Shown here one piece after another: positions 1-8,518 of a stretch of 64,000 nucleotides of DNA; the first letter of the stretch is position 1, and the number at the start of each line of letters is the position of its first letter. The position numbers and the translations under genes were made by a program. The DNA lies in contig NZ_LN651331.1 of the NCBI RefSeq assembly GCF_000826525.2, positions 154,322 to 218,321 on the forward strand, given 5' to 3'. The notes beneath the pieces are model-generated. The model was not told where the DNA came from. It was given only the letters and a program-made list of their open reading frames with translations, and searched no databases. The stretch comes from Mobilicoccus massiliensis (lineage in GTDB: Bacteria > Actinomycetota > Actinomycetes > Actinomycetales > Dermatophilaceae).

Positions 1-237
1 GGCGTCCAGCCCGGTGGCTGCTCGGGGCTCATCTACCAGCTCTACTTCGACGAGCGCAGCCTCGACGGCGACGCCGTCCGCGACTTCGAGGGGGTCGAGG
101 TCGTCGTCGACCGCATGAGCGCCCCCTACCTCGACGGCGCGACCATCGACTTCGCCGACACCATCGAGAAGCAGGGCTTCACCATCGACAACCCCAACGC
201 GGGCAGCTCCTGCGCCTGCGGCGATTCCTTCAGCTGA
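1..237 (+). CDS. HesB/IscA-type iron-sulfur cluster carrier, 3' part
   Basis: The window opens inside this gene; only the last 78 codons are present. A-type carriers receive Fe-S clusters from the assembly machinery and pass them to target proteins. The three cysteines of the family are visible: one in the GGCSG motif close to the left edge and two in the terminal SCACG motif. The position of the two last cysteines near the C-terminus fits the family. In M. tuberculosis a HesB-like gene (Rv2204c) sits beside the adenosine kinase and cytochrome oxidase genes, as here. The gene is followed by a strong hairpin at 273-309. Confidence 0.9.
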   Translation, partial: GVQPGGCSGLIYQLYFDERSLDGDAVRDFEGVEVVVDRMSAPYLDGATIDFADTIEKQGFTIDNPNAGSSCACGDSFS

Positions 238-272
238 GTCGCCGGCGGGACGCCCTCCCGCTGATTCGCACC

Positions 273-309
273 ACGGCGCCGCCGCCCCCGATCGGGGCGG
301 CGGCGCCGT
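273..309 (+). terminator. GC-rich hairpin after the Fe-S carrier gene
   Basis: A perfect 16-bp stem (273-288 with 294-309) encloses a 5-nt loop. It starts 35 bp after the stop codon of the carrier gene. No T-run follows, which is common for terminators in GC-rich actinobacteria. It lies between two convergent genes and could serve both. Confidence 0.75.
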
Positions 310-340
310 CGCGTGTGCGGCGGCCGTGTGAGCGCTCCGC

Positions 341-375
341 CCCCTCAACCCCTCAGACCCCTCAGGCCCCTCAGA
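341..375. repeat. Four 9-bp tandem units spanning a stop codon
   Basis: Units of the form CCCCTCAGA occur four times in a row, the first being 8 bp. The fourth unit carries the stop codon of the minus-strand membrane protein gene (371-373). On that strand each 9-bp unit adds another in-frame TGA for three units. Confidence 0.8.
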
Positions 376-916
376 GCGCCGGGGAGGCGTGAGCCGGTTC
401 GCGACCGCTCGTGAACAGTCGCCACGGACGCGCCGCGAGGAGGAACACGATCAGCGGCACGACGAGGACGATCAGGAACGAGTCGCCGCCCACAGAGAAC
501 GCGCCGCCGTCGGGCTCGACGAACGCGGTGAAGCGGGCCCCGAACCACGGGGCCACCGTCCTCGAATCGATCTCGCGGCCCGTGACCCCGCTCGCGCGTA
601 CACCTTCGAGGAAGGCCATCGCGCTGAAGAAGTAGCTGTAGAGCAACACGGCGAAGACCGGCAGGGCCACGGCCGCTCCCACGCTCCATCGCGGCCGGCC
701 GGGGTATCCCTCACCGACGGTGCGGGCGAGGTCGCGCATCGGGCCGAGGCTGCGGACGGCGGCCCGCATCCCCTCGCTGCGGGCGAGGTCGTCGAGCATG
801 GTCCTGACCTCACGGCGTTCGGTCCTGCGGCGTGCTCTGGGCACGCCTTCGTAGTCGAGCCAGAAGTCGAGCGTCTGGACGGCGTTCTCACGGCGCCACA
901 GATCGGCGAACGTCAT
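371..916 (-). CDS. Membrane protein paired with a PadR regulator
   Basis: This 181-residue protein has a charged N-terminal region of about 80 residues, a hydrophobic segment (AALPVFAVLLYSYFF region, about residues 84-105) and a second near the C-terminus (SFLIVLVVPLIVFLLAA). It starts 6 bp after the stop of the padR gene and must be co-transcribed with it. Small membrane proteins with a cytoplasmic helical N-terminus often sit directly behind PadR regulators and are thought to sense or regulate membrane events, but I do not recognise this one. No catalytic motif is visible. Its stop codon lies inside a 9-bp tandem repeat. Confidence 0.75.
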   Translation of the reverse strand: MTFADLWRRENAVQTLDFWLDYEGVPRARRRTERREVRTMLDDLARSEGMRAAVRSLGPMRDLARTVGEGYPGRPRWSVGAAVALPVFAVLLYSYFFSAMAFLEGVRASGVTGREIDSRTVAPWFGARFTAFVEPDGGAFSVGGDSFLIVLVVPLIVFLLAARPWRLFTSGREPAHASPAL

Positions 917-922
917 GGCGGA

Positions 923-1276
923 TCACTCCTTCGGCGGAAGCGGGGTCTGGATGGGTCGATCGAGCACGCGGTCCACGGCCTCGACGAGCGCGTGCCAGGA
1001 GGAGGTGCGGTGGCCGAGTTCGGCGCGGCCCGCCTCGGTGAGCCGGTAGTACTTGCGGGCGGGGCCGGTCTCGGAGCGGCGCAGGTAGCTCTCGGCGAGG
1101 CCGGAGTTCTCCAGCCGGGTCAGCGCGGGGTACACGGTGCCCTCGCCGAGGTCGTCGAAGCCCCGGCTCTGCAGGTGGGCGAGGACGGAGTATCCATAGC
1201 TGTCCTCCCGTGCGAGTTCGTGCAGCAGGAGGAGGGCGAGGACCCCCTTGAGCATCTGCGGATCGTGCGAGGACAT
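923..1276 (-). CDS. PadR-family transcriptional regulator
   Basis: This 117-residue protein is the length of a PadR regulator without a long C-terminal arm. It shows the winged-helix signature DSYGYSVLAHLQSRGF, then GEGTVYPALTRLENSGLAE as recognition helix and GPARKYYRLTEAGRAEL as the wing. PadR proteins are usually repressors of their own operon and of transport or stress genes. A dyad at 1294-1316, 18 bp before the ATG, is a good candidate operator, so autoregulation of the regulator and its downstream membrane protein is likely. The inducer cannot be read from the sequence. Confidence 0.93.
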   Translation of the reverse strand: MSSHDPQMLKGVLALLLLHELAREDSYGYSVLAHLQSRGFDDLGEGTVYPALTRLENSGLAESYLRRSETGPARKYYRLTEAGRAELGHRTSSWHALVEAVDRVLDRPIQTPLPPKE

Positions 1277-1293
1277 GCTCCATGATGTTCTCA

Positions 1294-1316
1294 GGTACTC
1301 GACTTGGTCAAGTACC
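1294..1316 (-). promoter_or_regulatory. Candidate PadR operator
   Basis: The dyad GGTACTCGAC-N3-GTCAAGTACC lies just upstream of padR. Its outer arms GGTACT/AGTACC match perfectly and the inner part imperfectly. The TACTTGAC-type half site resembles known PadR operators. It also lies close to the divergent adenosine kinase promoter (1365-1370). Confidence 0.6.
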
Positions 1317-1364
1317 GACGCGTGCGCCGCCCGATGTCGTCGGAGATGCGAGCGACCCGCACGT

Positions 1365-1370
1365 TAGATT
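1365..1370 (+). promoter_or_regulatory. -10 box for leaderless adoK transcript
   Basis: TAGATT lies 6 nt before the GTG start of the kinase gene, so transcription would begin at or next to the start codon. No ribosome binding site is present. This is the arrangement of leaderless actinobacterial mRNAs. Confidence 0.55.
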
Positions 1371-1376
1371 GGTCGG

Positions 1377-2363
1377 GTGCCTATCGCCGTTGCCGGGTCC
1401 ATCGCGACCGATCACCTCATGACCTTCCAGGGACGCTTCGCCGATTCCCTCATCGCCGAGCAGCTCGAGCAGGTGTCGCTCTCCTTCCTCGCGAGCGGCC
1501 TCGAGATCCGCCGCGGGGGAGTGGGCGGCAACATCAGCTTCGGGATGGGCGTGCTCGGGCTGCGCCCGGTGCTCGTCGGCGCGGCCGGCCCCGACTTCGC
1601 CGACTACCGCTCGTGGCTCGAGCGGCACGGCGTCGACTGCGAGTCCGTCCACATCTCCGACTCCGCGCACACCGCGCGCTTCGTCTGCACCACCGACGCC
1701 GTGCTCGCCCAGATCGCCACCTTCTATCCCGGCGCGATGTCGGAGGCGCGTGACCTCGAACTCGCCCCGGTCGCCCAGCGCGTCGGTGAACTCGAGCTCG
1801 TCCTCATCGGCCCCGACGACCCCGAGGCGATGCTGCGCCACACCGACGAGTGCCGCGAACGCGGCATTCCGTTCGCCGCCGACCCCAGCCAGCAGATGGC
1901 GTTCATGGACGGCCCGGCGATCCGCCGCCTCATCGACGGGGCCACCTACCTCTTCACGAACGAGTACGAGTCGCACCTCGCCGAGCAGAAGACCGGCTGG
2001 GACGCCGCGGAGATCGCCGAGCGGGTGCAGACGCGCGTCATCACCCGGGGTGCCGAGGGTTGCACGGTGTTCACCCGGGGCGAGGAGCCGATCTCCGTGG
2101 GCGTGGTGCCCGCCCGGACTGTCGCCGACCCCACCGGTGTCGGCGACGCGTTCCGGGCCGGGTTCCTCGCGGCGCTGGGCTGGGGGCTGGAGCTGCGGCA
2201 GTGCGCGCAGCTCGGCGCCGTCATGGCGACGCATGTCGTCGAGACGGTGGGCACCCAGGAGTACGCCGAGAACCTCACGGGTCTGCGGGCCCGCCTGGCC
2301 GAGGTCTACGGCGACGCCGATGCCGACGCGATCGCCGCCCATCTTCCAGAGAGTCGTGTCTGA
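1377..2363 (+). CDS. adoK: Adenosine kinase, PfkB/ribokinase family
   Basis: This 328-residue sugar/nucleoside kinase closely resembles M. tuberculosis AdoK (Rv2202c) as I recall it: GSIATDHLM at the N-terminus, RRGGVGGNISFGMGVLG, HTARFVCTTD and FYPGAMSEARD. AdoK phosphorylates adenosine to AMP in purine salvage. The C-terminal PfkB signature DPTGVGDAFRAGF supplies the catalytic Asp and the anion hole (about residues 253-265). The GTG start is chosen because it gives the family N-terminus and lies 6 nt after a -10 box, implying a leaderless message. The last 8 bp overlap the aat start, so the two are translationally coupled. Confidence 0.92.
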   Translation: MPIAVAGSIATDHLMTFQGRFADSLIAEQLEQVSLSFLASGLEIRRGGVGGNISFGMGVLGLRPVLVGAAGPDFADYRSWLERHGVDCESVHISDSAHTARFVCTTDAVLAQIATFYPGAMSEARDLELAPVAQRVGELELVLIGPDDPEAMLRHTDECRERGIPFAADPSQQMAFMDGPAIRRLIDGATYLFTNEYESHLAEQKTGWDAAEIAERVQTRVITRGAEGCTVFTRGEEPISVGVVPARTVADPTGVGDAFRAGFLAALGWGLELRQCAQLGAVMATHVVETVGTQEYAENLTGLRARLAEVYGDADADAIAAHLPESRV

Positions 2364-3072
2364 CGACCCACCCCGCCCCGTCGAGCCTCCTCCCAGCCGG
2401 TTCGCGTTCGACCCGCTGAGCGACCGGGGGGAGGAGGTGGCCGGTGTCGGGGCCGATCTCGAGCCGGGCACGCTGCTGGCCGCCTACCGCGAAGGGGTCT
2501 TCCCGATGGGGGTCGGCCGGCACGGCGCGGGCCCCCTCGTGTGGTGGTCGCCCGACCCGCGAGGTGTCCTGCTCCCGGGTCGCCTGAGGGTGTCGAGGTC
2601 GCTGCGCAAGTCGATGCGCCGCTTCGACGTCACCGTCGACACGGATTTCGAAGGGGTCGTCGCCGGGTGCGCCGACCCCGGGCGCGAGGGCCGATGGATC
2701 ACGGGAGCCGTCGCCGACGCCTACGTGCGTCTTCACCGCCTCGGTTGGGCGCACTCGGTCGAGGTCCGCCGCGATGGCGAGCTCGTCGGCGGCCTGTACG
2801 GGGTGGCGATCGGCGGGTTCTTCGCGGGTGAGTCGATGTTCCACCGGGTCACCGACGCGTCCAAGGTCGCGCTCGTCGCCCTCGTCGAGTGCTTGTACGC
2901 CGACCGCGATCCGCGCCGGCTCATCGACACCCAGTGGTCGACGCCGCATCTGGCCTCGCTCGGTGTCGTCGACATTCCCCGGGTCGACTACCTGCGAAGA
3001 CTCGCCTGGGCCCTCGAGGCCCCGATCGCACCCGCGTTGCTCGACGCGTGGCAGGAGGGGCGCGGCTCCTGA
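2356..3072 (+). CDS. aat: Leucyl/phenylalanyl-tRNA-protein transferase
   Basis: Aat moves Leu or Phe from tRNA to proteins with N-terminal Arg or Lys, marking them for degradation in the bacterial N-end rule pathway. Family motifs are clear: FPMG and WWSPDPRGVLLP near the N-terminus, REGRWITGAVADAY, and GGLYGVAIGGFFAGESMFHR around the active site. The GTG at 2356 overlaps the stop of the kinase gene and gives 238 residues, normal for the family. The frame stays open far upstream, but that part is the shadow of adoK. Its adaptor ClpS and the ClpAP protease are not in this window. Confidence 0.93.
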   Translation: MSDDPPRPVEPPPSRFAFDPLSDRGEEVAGVGADLEPGTLLAAYREGVFPMGVGRHGAGPLVWWSPDPRGVLLPGRLRVSRSLRKSMRRFDVTVDTDFEGVVAGCADPGREGRWITGAVADAYVRLHRLGWAHSVEVRRDGELVGGLYGVAIGGFFAGESMFHRVTDASKVALVALVECLYADRDPRRLIDTQWSTPHLASLGVVDIPRVDYLRRLAWALEAPIAPALLDAWQEGRGS

Positions 3073-3186
3073 CGGATCCGCGTGGGCCATCGGCCTGCGC
3101 CGCCCCGCCTCGTAAGGCCGGCGAACCCCGCGGGATCCCACCTCGACCGGCCACCCCGCTACACGCAATCGAGAAGTCGTCTGGTC

Positions 3187-3192
3187 TATGCT
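3187..3192 (+). promoter_or_regulatory. Possible ctaC promoter -10 box
   Basis: TATGCT lies in the 211-bp gap between aat and ctaC, about 90 nt before the proposed ctaC start. No clear -35 box accompanies it. It would give the cytochrome oxidase genes their own promoter and a leader of about 85 nt. Confidence 0.35.
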
Positions 3193-3283
3193 GGCGACGT
3201 CCATGACCCCCGTCGACCACGGTCGCTCGGGGCGGCACCCTTCACGACCAGCGGGGTGCCACAACCGAACCGGAAGGTGTACC

Positions 3284-4174
3284 TTGCCTCGGCACGATGA
3301 CTCACCCAGGCGCGGCCGACGTTCACGCGTCGCGCTCGGCGGTCTCGCGGCACTCGCCGCGATCTCGCTCAGCGGCTGTTCCGACGCGCTCTCGCGAGGG
3401 TTCCTGCCCAGGGGCGCCTCGACCGGAGCAGACCGCGTCACCGCCCTCTGGATCGCGATGTGGATCACGGCGCTGGCCGTCGGATGCCTCGTCTGGGGTC
3501 TGACGATCTGGTGCATCGTCCGCTACCGCCGCAAGAAGGACGACGTCGGCCTCCCGCCCCAGCTGCGGTACAACGTGCCGATCGAGATCCTCTACACCGT
3601 CATCCCGGTGATGATGGTGGGCGTCATCTTCTTCTTCACCGCCCGCGACGAGGCCGTCCTCCTCGACACCAGCGCCGAGCCCGACGTGACGATCAACGTC
3701 GTCGGCAAGCAGTGGAGCTGGGACTTCAACTACGTCGACGACAAGGTCTGGGACTCCGGCGTGCAGGCCCAGCTCACGGGCAAGCCGGGCGTCGAGGAGA
3801 CCCTCCCCACCCTCTACCTGCCCGAGAACTCCCGCGTGACGTTCGTGCTCACCGCGCGCGACGTCATCCACTCCTTCTGGGTGCCGGCCTTCCAGCAGAA
3901 GCTCGACATGGTCCCCGGCAAGGTGAACAAGTTGCAGGTCCACACCCAGCAGCAGGGCACGTTCCAGGGCAAGTGCGCCGAGTTGTGCGGCGCCTACCAC
4001 GCGACCATGCTGTTCAACGTCAAGGTCGTCTCCCGTGAGGAGTACGACCGGCACATGGCCGACCTCAAGGCCCGGGGTCAGACGGGAATGCTCGACAACT
4101 CCCTCAGCCGACAGCACCTGGAGCCGGGTCAGCCCAGCTACCAGCAGTACCAGCCTCAAGGAGGTGGAAACTGA
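3284..4174 (+). CDS. ctaC: Cytochrome c oxidase subunit II
   Basis: CtaC carries the binuclear CuA centre that takes electrons from cytochrome c (here probably the QcrC haem domain) to the aa3 oxidase. The TTG start has a good site (GGAAGG, 6 nt upstream) and yields 296 residues. A lipoprotein signal ends at LSGC (about residues 28-31). Two membrane helices follow, then the periplasmic cupredoxin domain with KQWSWDF and the CuA ligands in [13 protein letters not shown] longer upstream reading with ATG at 3188 is possible but would lack the signal-peptide position. Its stop overlaps the ctaD start by one base (TGATG). Confidence 0.93.
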   Translation: MPRHDDSPRRGRRSRVALGGLAALAAISLSGCSDALSRGFLPRGASTGADRVTALWIAMWITALAVGCLVWGLTIWCIVRYRRKKDDVGLPPQLRYNVPIEILYTVIPVMMVGVIFFFTARDEAVLLDTSAEPDVTINVVGKQWSWDFNYVDDKVWDSGVQAQLTGKPGVEETLPTLYLPENSRVTFVLTARDVIHSFWVPAFQQKLDMVPGKVNKLQVHTQQQGTFQGKCAELCGAYHATMLFNVKVVSREEYDRHMADLKARGQTGMLDNSLSRQHLEPGQPSYQQYQPQGGGN

Positions 4175-5946
4175 TGGCCACCATCGTCACCAGGCCGGAG
4201 CACACGGGGCACGGCCCCGAGCCACAGGCCACCACGTCGCTCGGCCGCCAGGTCGTCAAGGTCCTCACGACCACCGACCACAAGGTCATCGCGAACCTGT
4301 ACTTCGCCACCACGATGTTCTTCTTCTCCCTCGGTGGCGTCCTCGCCCTCATCATCCGCGCCGAGCTCACCGTTCCCGGTCTGCAGGTGCTGCAGAACCT
4401 CGAGCAGTTCAACTCGATGTTCACGCTGCACGGCTCGATCATGCTGCTGCTCTTCGCGACCCCGCTGTTCGCCGCGTTCTCCAACCTGCTCATCCCGCTG
4501 CAGATCGGCGCCCCCGACGTCGCGTTCCCGCGGCTCAACATGCTGGCCTACTGGCTCTACCTGTTCGGCGGTCTCACGGCCGTCTCAGGGTTCCTCGTTC
4601 CCGGCGGTGCCGCGTCGTTCGGCTGGTTCGCCTACACCCCGCTGTCGAACGCGACGTTCTCGCCGAGCCTCGGCTCCGACCTGTGGATCCTCGGCTTCGC
4701 GGCCACCGGTTTCGGCACGATCATGGGCTCGGTCAACTTCATCACGACGATCGTGTGCATGCGTGCGCCCGGCATGACGATGTTCCGCATGCCGATTTTC
4801 ACGTGGACCGCGCTCGTCACCTCGCTGCTGGTCCTCATGGTCTTCCCCGTGCTCACCGCCGCGTGGTTCGCGCTGGCCGGCGACCGCATGTACGGCATGC
4901 ACGTCTACGACCCGACGAACGGCGGCCCGATCCTCTACCAGCACCTGTTCTGGTTCTTCGGTCACCCCGAGGTGTACATCATCGCGTTGCCGTTCTTCGG
5001 CATCGTGAGCGAGGTCTTCCCGGTCTTCTCCCGTAAGCCGATCTTCGGCTACAAGGGCGTCATCTTCGCCACGATCGCCATCGCGGCCCTCTCGGCCACG
5101 GTGTGGGCGCACCACATGTACGTCACCGGCCAGGTCCTCCTGCCGTTCTTCTCGATCATGACGATGCTCATCGCGGTCCCGACCGGCGTGAAGTTCTTCA
5201 ACTGGATCGGCACGATGTGGGGCGGCTCGCTCACGTTCGAGACCCCGATGCTGTGGGCTCTCGGCTTCCTCGTCACGTTCCTCTTCGGTGGTCTGACCGG
5301 CGTCATCCTCGCCAGCCCGGCCCTCGACTTCCACCTGTCCGACACCTACTTTGTCGTCGCGCACTTCCACTACACGGTGTTCGGCACCGTCGTGTTCGCG
5401 ATGTTCTCCGGCTACTACTTCTGGTGGCCGAAGATCACCGGCAAGATGCTCGACGAGCGTCTCGGCAAGATCCACTTCTGGATGCTGTTCTTCGGCTTCC
5501 ACATCACGTTCCTCATCCAGCACTGGCTGGGCGTCGAGGGCATGCCCCGCCGCTACGGCGACTACATGGTCGAGGACGGCTTCGAGCTGTGGAACATCGT
5601 CTCCACGGTGGGCGCCACGCTGCTCGGCGCGTCGATGATCCCGTTCTTCATCAACGTGTGGAAGACCTACCGCCACGCGCCCAAGGTCACGGTCGACGAC
5701 CCGTGGGGCTACGGGGCCTCTCTCGAGTGGGCGACCTCGTGCCCGCCGCCGCGGCACAACTTCGACGCGCTGCCGCGCATCCGCTCCGAGCGCCCGGTCT
5801 TCGACCTCAACCACCCCGAGGTGGCGGCGTTCGACACGCCGACCCCCGACAAGGGTGTGCTCGACGAGCTGTACGGTGAGCCCGACCTCGAGGGTCAGTC
5901 CGCCGGTGGCCGCTCGGACCGCTCGCAGAACGGAGACATTCGATGA
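4174..5946 (+). CDS. ctaD: Cytochrome c oxidase subunit I
   Basis: CtaD is the catalytic subunit of the aa3 oxidase, holding haem a and the haem a3-CuB site where oxygen is reduced while protons are pumped. At 590 residues with twelve expected helices it is full length. The low-spin haem ligand region FTLHGSIML, the CuB motif [11 protein letters not shown] with the cross-linked His/Tyr, the WAHHMYVTG pair of histidines and the [11 protein letters not shown] motif are all intact. A strong site (AAGGAGGTGG) lies at 4158-4167. The stop overlaps the ctaF ATG (ATGA), so the three genes form one tightly coupled operon. Confidence 0.97.
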   Translation: MATIVTRPEHTGHGPEPQATTSLGRQVVKVLTTTDHKVIANLYFATTMFFFSLGGVLALIIRAELTVPGLQVLQNLEQFNSMFTLHGSIMLLLFATPLFAAFSNLLIPLQIGAPDVAFPRLNMLAYWLYLFGGLTAVSGFLVPGGAASFGWFAYTPLSNATFSPSLGSDLWILGFAATGFGTIMGSVNFITTIVCMRAPGMTMFRMPIFTWTALVTSLLVLMVFPVLTAAWFALAGDRMYGMHVYDPTNGGPILYQHLFWFFGHPEVYIIALPFFGIVSEVFPVFSRKPIFGYKGVIFATIAIAALSATVWAHHMYVTGQVLLPFFSIMTMLIAVPTGVKFFNWIGTMWGGSLTFETPMLWALGFLVTFLFGGLTGVILASPALDFHLSDTYFVVAHFHYTVFGTVVFAMFSGYYFWWPKITGKMLDERLGKIHFWMLFFGFHITFLIQHWLGVEGMPRRYGDYMVEDGFELWNIVSTVGATLLGASMIPFFINVWKTYRHAPKVTVDDPWGYGASLEWATSCPPPRHNFDALPRIRSERPVFDLNHPEVAAFDTPTPDKGVLDELYGEPDLEGQSAGGRSDRSQNGDIR

Positions 5947-6344
5947 GGCAGGCCTCGGCCCTGTTCAACGGCGCAGCCGTCTTCTTCATCCCGGTCGCGA
6001 TCATCTACGGCATCTTCACCAAGTGGAGCGAGCCGGTCGGCACCGTCGCCATGACCCTGCTGGGGATCATGGGACTCATGGTCGGCCTGTACCTGCGCGC
6101 CACGATGAAGCGCCTCGACCGCGACCCGTCCGACGACGCGCGCGGTGAACAGTGGATGCAGGAGGGCGAGTACGGGTTCTTCAGCCCGCACTCGTGGTGG
6201 CCGCTTCCGCTGGCCGCCTCCGCGATGATCATCTTCCTGGGCCTTCGCCTCGGCCTCTGGGTGTTCCTCGTCGGAGCGATTCTCGGCATCCTGTCCCTCA
6301 TCGGGTGGGTCTTCGAGTACTTCCGCCAGGACATGCCCATCTGA
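5943..6344 (+). CDS. ctaF: Cytochrome c oxidase subunit IV (actinobacterial)
   Basis: This 133-residue protein has four predicted membrane helices in two pairs, beginning [20 protein letters not shown], and ends with the typical [14 protein letters not shown] tail. It is the small actinobacterial subunit IV that stabilises the aa3 oxidase. The ATG overlaps the ctaD stop. Position directly after ctaD and length are diagnostic. The operon ends at the hairpin 22 bp downstream. Confidence 0.95.
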   Translation: MRQASALFNGAAVFFIPVAIIYGIFTKWSEPVGTVAMTLLGIMGLMVGLYLRATMKRLDRDPSDDARGEQWMQEGEYGFFSPHSWWPLPLAASAMIIFLGLRLGLWVFLVGAILGILSLIGWVFEYFRQDMPI

Positions 6345-6365
6345 GCGCCACCGATCGTTCGATCA

Positions 6366-6400
6366 GCGCGAACCCCGCCGGATCCCGGCGGGGTTCGCGC
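6366..6400 (+). terminator. Terminator of the ctaCDF operon
   Basis: A perfect 16-bp stem (6366-6381 with 6385-6400) has a 3-nt loop and is followed by TTCGTTGCGTTCT. It begins 21 bp after the ctaF stop. Confidence 0.85.
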
Positions 6401-6571
6401 TTCGTTGCGTTCTCGTTGTGCGGCGCCGCTGGCGCCGGGCGGCGATTTCGGCCACCATTGATTGATGGGGGCGGCGGCGTGCCGCGGAAGGTGATCGGTG
6501 GGGGCGGCGGCATCGGGCCGCAGAAGGCGGCGAACGGCCGGTCCGGCTCGAGGGAGGAACACGGGTACACG

Positions 6572-7780
6572 GTGGGTCAGACGAACAATCGAACGCGCCA
6601 CGCGGGCATGTCGCTGGCACTTGCCTCCGTGCTTCTGGTCACGGCCTGCAACGCCGATGTGCCCGGGGTGGGTGGAGGGAATGAGACCCCGACCCCGACG
6701 GTTCCGCCGGCATCGCTGACGTTCTCGGTCAAGGACGCGAAGCAGCCGGTCAGACCCGATCAACGATTGAGCGTCGGTGCCGAGGGCGGCACGCTGGTGA
6801 ACGTCCGGCTCGTCGGCCCCGATGGCAAGACCGTGCCCGGCCGGGTCGCCGACGGGGTGTGGACGAGCTCCGCCGATACCCGGCTGGTTCCCGACTCCCA
6901 GTACACCTGGCGTGCGAGTGCGAAGAACGCCGCGGGGGAGGTCCAGCAGCAGGAGATGCGGATCACCACCCTGAAGCCCAAGATCAGCGCCACCTACCGG
7001 GTGACCCCCGACGGCAACACGGTGGGCGTCGGCATGCCGGTCATGGTGACGTTCGACAGTGCCGTCACCTCACCCAAACTGCGAGCCGACGTCGAGCGGC
7101 GCATGAAGCTCAAGGTCACCCCGGCGCAGAAGGGCTCCTGGGGATGGTTGGACGACCGGCAGCTCATGTGGCGACCCGACTCCTACTGGAAGCCGGGCAC
7201 GAAGATCACCGTCGCGGCGCCGCTCACCGGCGTCCAGACCGGCGACGACAAGTGGATCGTGCAGGACAAGGGCGCGAAGTTCGACATCTCCGATCGCGCG
7301 CGGGTGAGCGTGGTCAACCTGTCGAGCCACGTCATGACCGTGCGGGAGAACGGCAAGACGATCGCCACCTACCCCATCAGTGGTGGCAAGCCCACCGCCG
7401 AATGGGAGACGCGCAGCGGAACCAAGATCATCACCGAGAAGCACGCCGACTACGTCATGGACGCGGCCACGGTGGGGGTCAAGGCGGAGGACCCCAACTA
7501 CTACCGCACCGAGGTCAAGTACGCGATGCGCGTGACGAACACGGGGGAGTTCCTCCACGCGGCCCCGTGGTCGGTGTGGGCACAGGGGCGACGCAACGTC
7601 AGCCATGGCTGCATCAACCTCGGGCCGTCGGCGGCCGCGGCGGTGTTCCGTCAGTCGATCGTCGGCGACGTGGTGGAGTTCGTGGGATCAGGTCGCAAGA
7701 TGCAGCCCGGCGACGGGCTGTCGGTCTGGCTGTTCGACGCCAAGGCCTGGCATGCGCGTAGTGCGCTGGCGTCGAAGTAA
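6572..7780 (+). CDS. L,D-transpeptidase lipoprotein (YkuD domain)
   Basis: L,D-transpeptidases make 3-3 cross-links in peptidoglycan outside the membrane. The GTG start gives 402 residues with a lipoprotein signal ending LVTAC, Ig-like domains (about residues 45-240) and a C-terminal YkuD domain with the catalytic SHGCINL motif (Cys347) and the upstream FLHAAPW histidine. The layout matches mycobacterial LdtMt2-type enzymes. The site AGGGAGG is 14 nt before the GTG, rather far. The ATG at 6608 is the only other in-frame choice, but it would strip the polar N-region from the signal. The frame is open further upstream only as a shadow of ctaF. Confidence 0.9.
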   Translation: MGQTNNRTRHAGMSLALASVLLVTACNADVPGVGGGNETPTPTVPPASLTFSVKDAKQPVRPDQRLSVGAEGGTLVNVRLVGPDGKTVPGRVADGVWTSSADTRLVPDSQYTWRASAKNAAGEVQQQEMRITTLKPKISATYRVTPDGNTVGVGMPVMVTFDSAVTSPKLRADVERRMKLKVTPAQKGSWGWLDDRQLMWRPDSYWKPGTKITVAAPLTGVQTGDDKWIVQDKGAKFDISDRARVSVVNLSSHVMTVRENGKTIATYPISGGKPTAEWETRSGTKIITEKHADYVMDAATVGVKAEDPNYYRTEVKYAMRVTNTGEFLHAAPWSVWAQGRRNVSHGCINLGPSAAAAVFRQSIVGDVVEFVGSGRKMQPGDGLSVWLFDAKAWHARSALASK

Positions 7781-7786
7781 CACCCC

Positions 7787-8128
7787 TTAGCCCCAACCCA
7801 GCTCGTGCAGGCGCGCGTCGTCGATGCCGAAGTGATGGGCGATCTCGTGAACGACCGTGATGGCCACCTCGTCCGCGACCTGCTGCTCGTCGTCGCACAT
7901 GCGCAGCGTCGGGCCTCGGAAGATCGTGATGCGGTCGGGCAGACCGAGATCACCCCAGGTCCGTTCGGTGCGCGGCACGCCCTCGTAGAGGCCGAGGATG
8001 TCCGCACCATGCTCCGGCTCCTCCTCGACGAGGAAGACGACGTTCTCGAGCATGTCGAGCAGCTCCGCGGGAACCTGGTCCAGCGCGTCGGCGACGAGCT
8101 CCTCGAATCGATCGGCTGACACGTGCAT
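7787..8128 (-). CDS. Minimal zincin-type metallopeptidase family protein
   Basis: This small 113-residue protein carries HEIAHHFGI near its C-terminus, an HExxHxxG zinc site, after an N-terminal acidic helical region and the IFRGPTLRMC strand. It belongs to the mini-zincin family found widely in actinobacteria, whose substrate is unknown. The ATG at 8126-8128 gives the typical MHVSADRFEELVADALDQVP start. It ends 6 bp from the L,D-transpeptidase stop (convergent) and is divergent from the yggU-like gene, 29 bp away. Confidence 0.88.
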   Translation of the reverse strand: MHVSADRFEELVADALDQVPAELLDMLENVVFLVEEEPEHGADILGLYEGVPRTERTWGDLGLPDRITIFRGPTLRMCDDEQQVADEVAITVVHEIAHHFGIDDARLHELGWG

Positions 8129-8157
8129 GGCTCCATGGTGACGGACGGAGGACGGCG

Positions 8158-8457
8158 ATGAGGATCGACATCCGGGTGCGACCGGGTGCGTCGCGCACGA
8201 AGGTCGGCGGGCGCTACGGCGAGGACACACTGGTCGTCGCGGTCACCGCGCGGCCGGTCGACGGCTCGGCGACGCAGGCCGCCATCGACGCGGTGGCCGC
8301 GGCCCTCGGCCTTCGTCGACGCGACGTCACGCTCGTCACGGGCGCCACGGCTCGTTCGAAGGTGCTCGAACTCGATGTGTCGCCGGAGTCGCACCGCGCG
8401 GTGACCGAGCGGCTCGAGGCATTGAAGGGCTCTCGAGAGCCGAACCGCGGCACGTGA
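8158..8457 (+). CDS. DUF167 (YggU family) protein
   Basis: A 99-residue protein with the family start IRVRPGASRTKVGG, the central ARPVDGSATQAAIDAVA block and VTGATARSKVLELD. These small alpha/beta proteins are conserved across bacteria and have no established biochemical role. It is a single-gene unit closed by the hairpin at 8461-8503. Confidence 0.9.
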   Translation: MRIDIRVRPGASRTKVGGRYGEDTLVVAVTARPVDGSATQAAIDAVAAALGLRRRDVTLVTGATARSKVLELDVSPESHRAVTERLEALKGSREPNRGT

Positions 8458-8460
8458 CAG

Positions 8461-8503
8461 ACGAAGGGCCCCGCACGACGATTCATCGTGCGGGGCCCTT
8501 CGT
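8461..8503. terminator. Bidirectional terminator between yggU-like gene and qcrB
   Basis: A perfect 18-bp stem (8461-8478 with 8486-8503) and 7-nt loop sit between the convergent gene ends at 8457 and 8519. The strength and position suggest it ends transcripts from both sides. Confidence 0.9.
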
Positions 8504-8518
8504 CGGAGCCAGCGAGGG

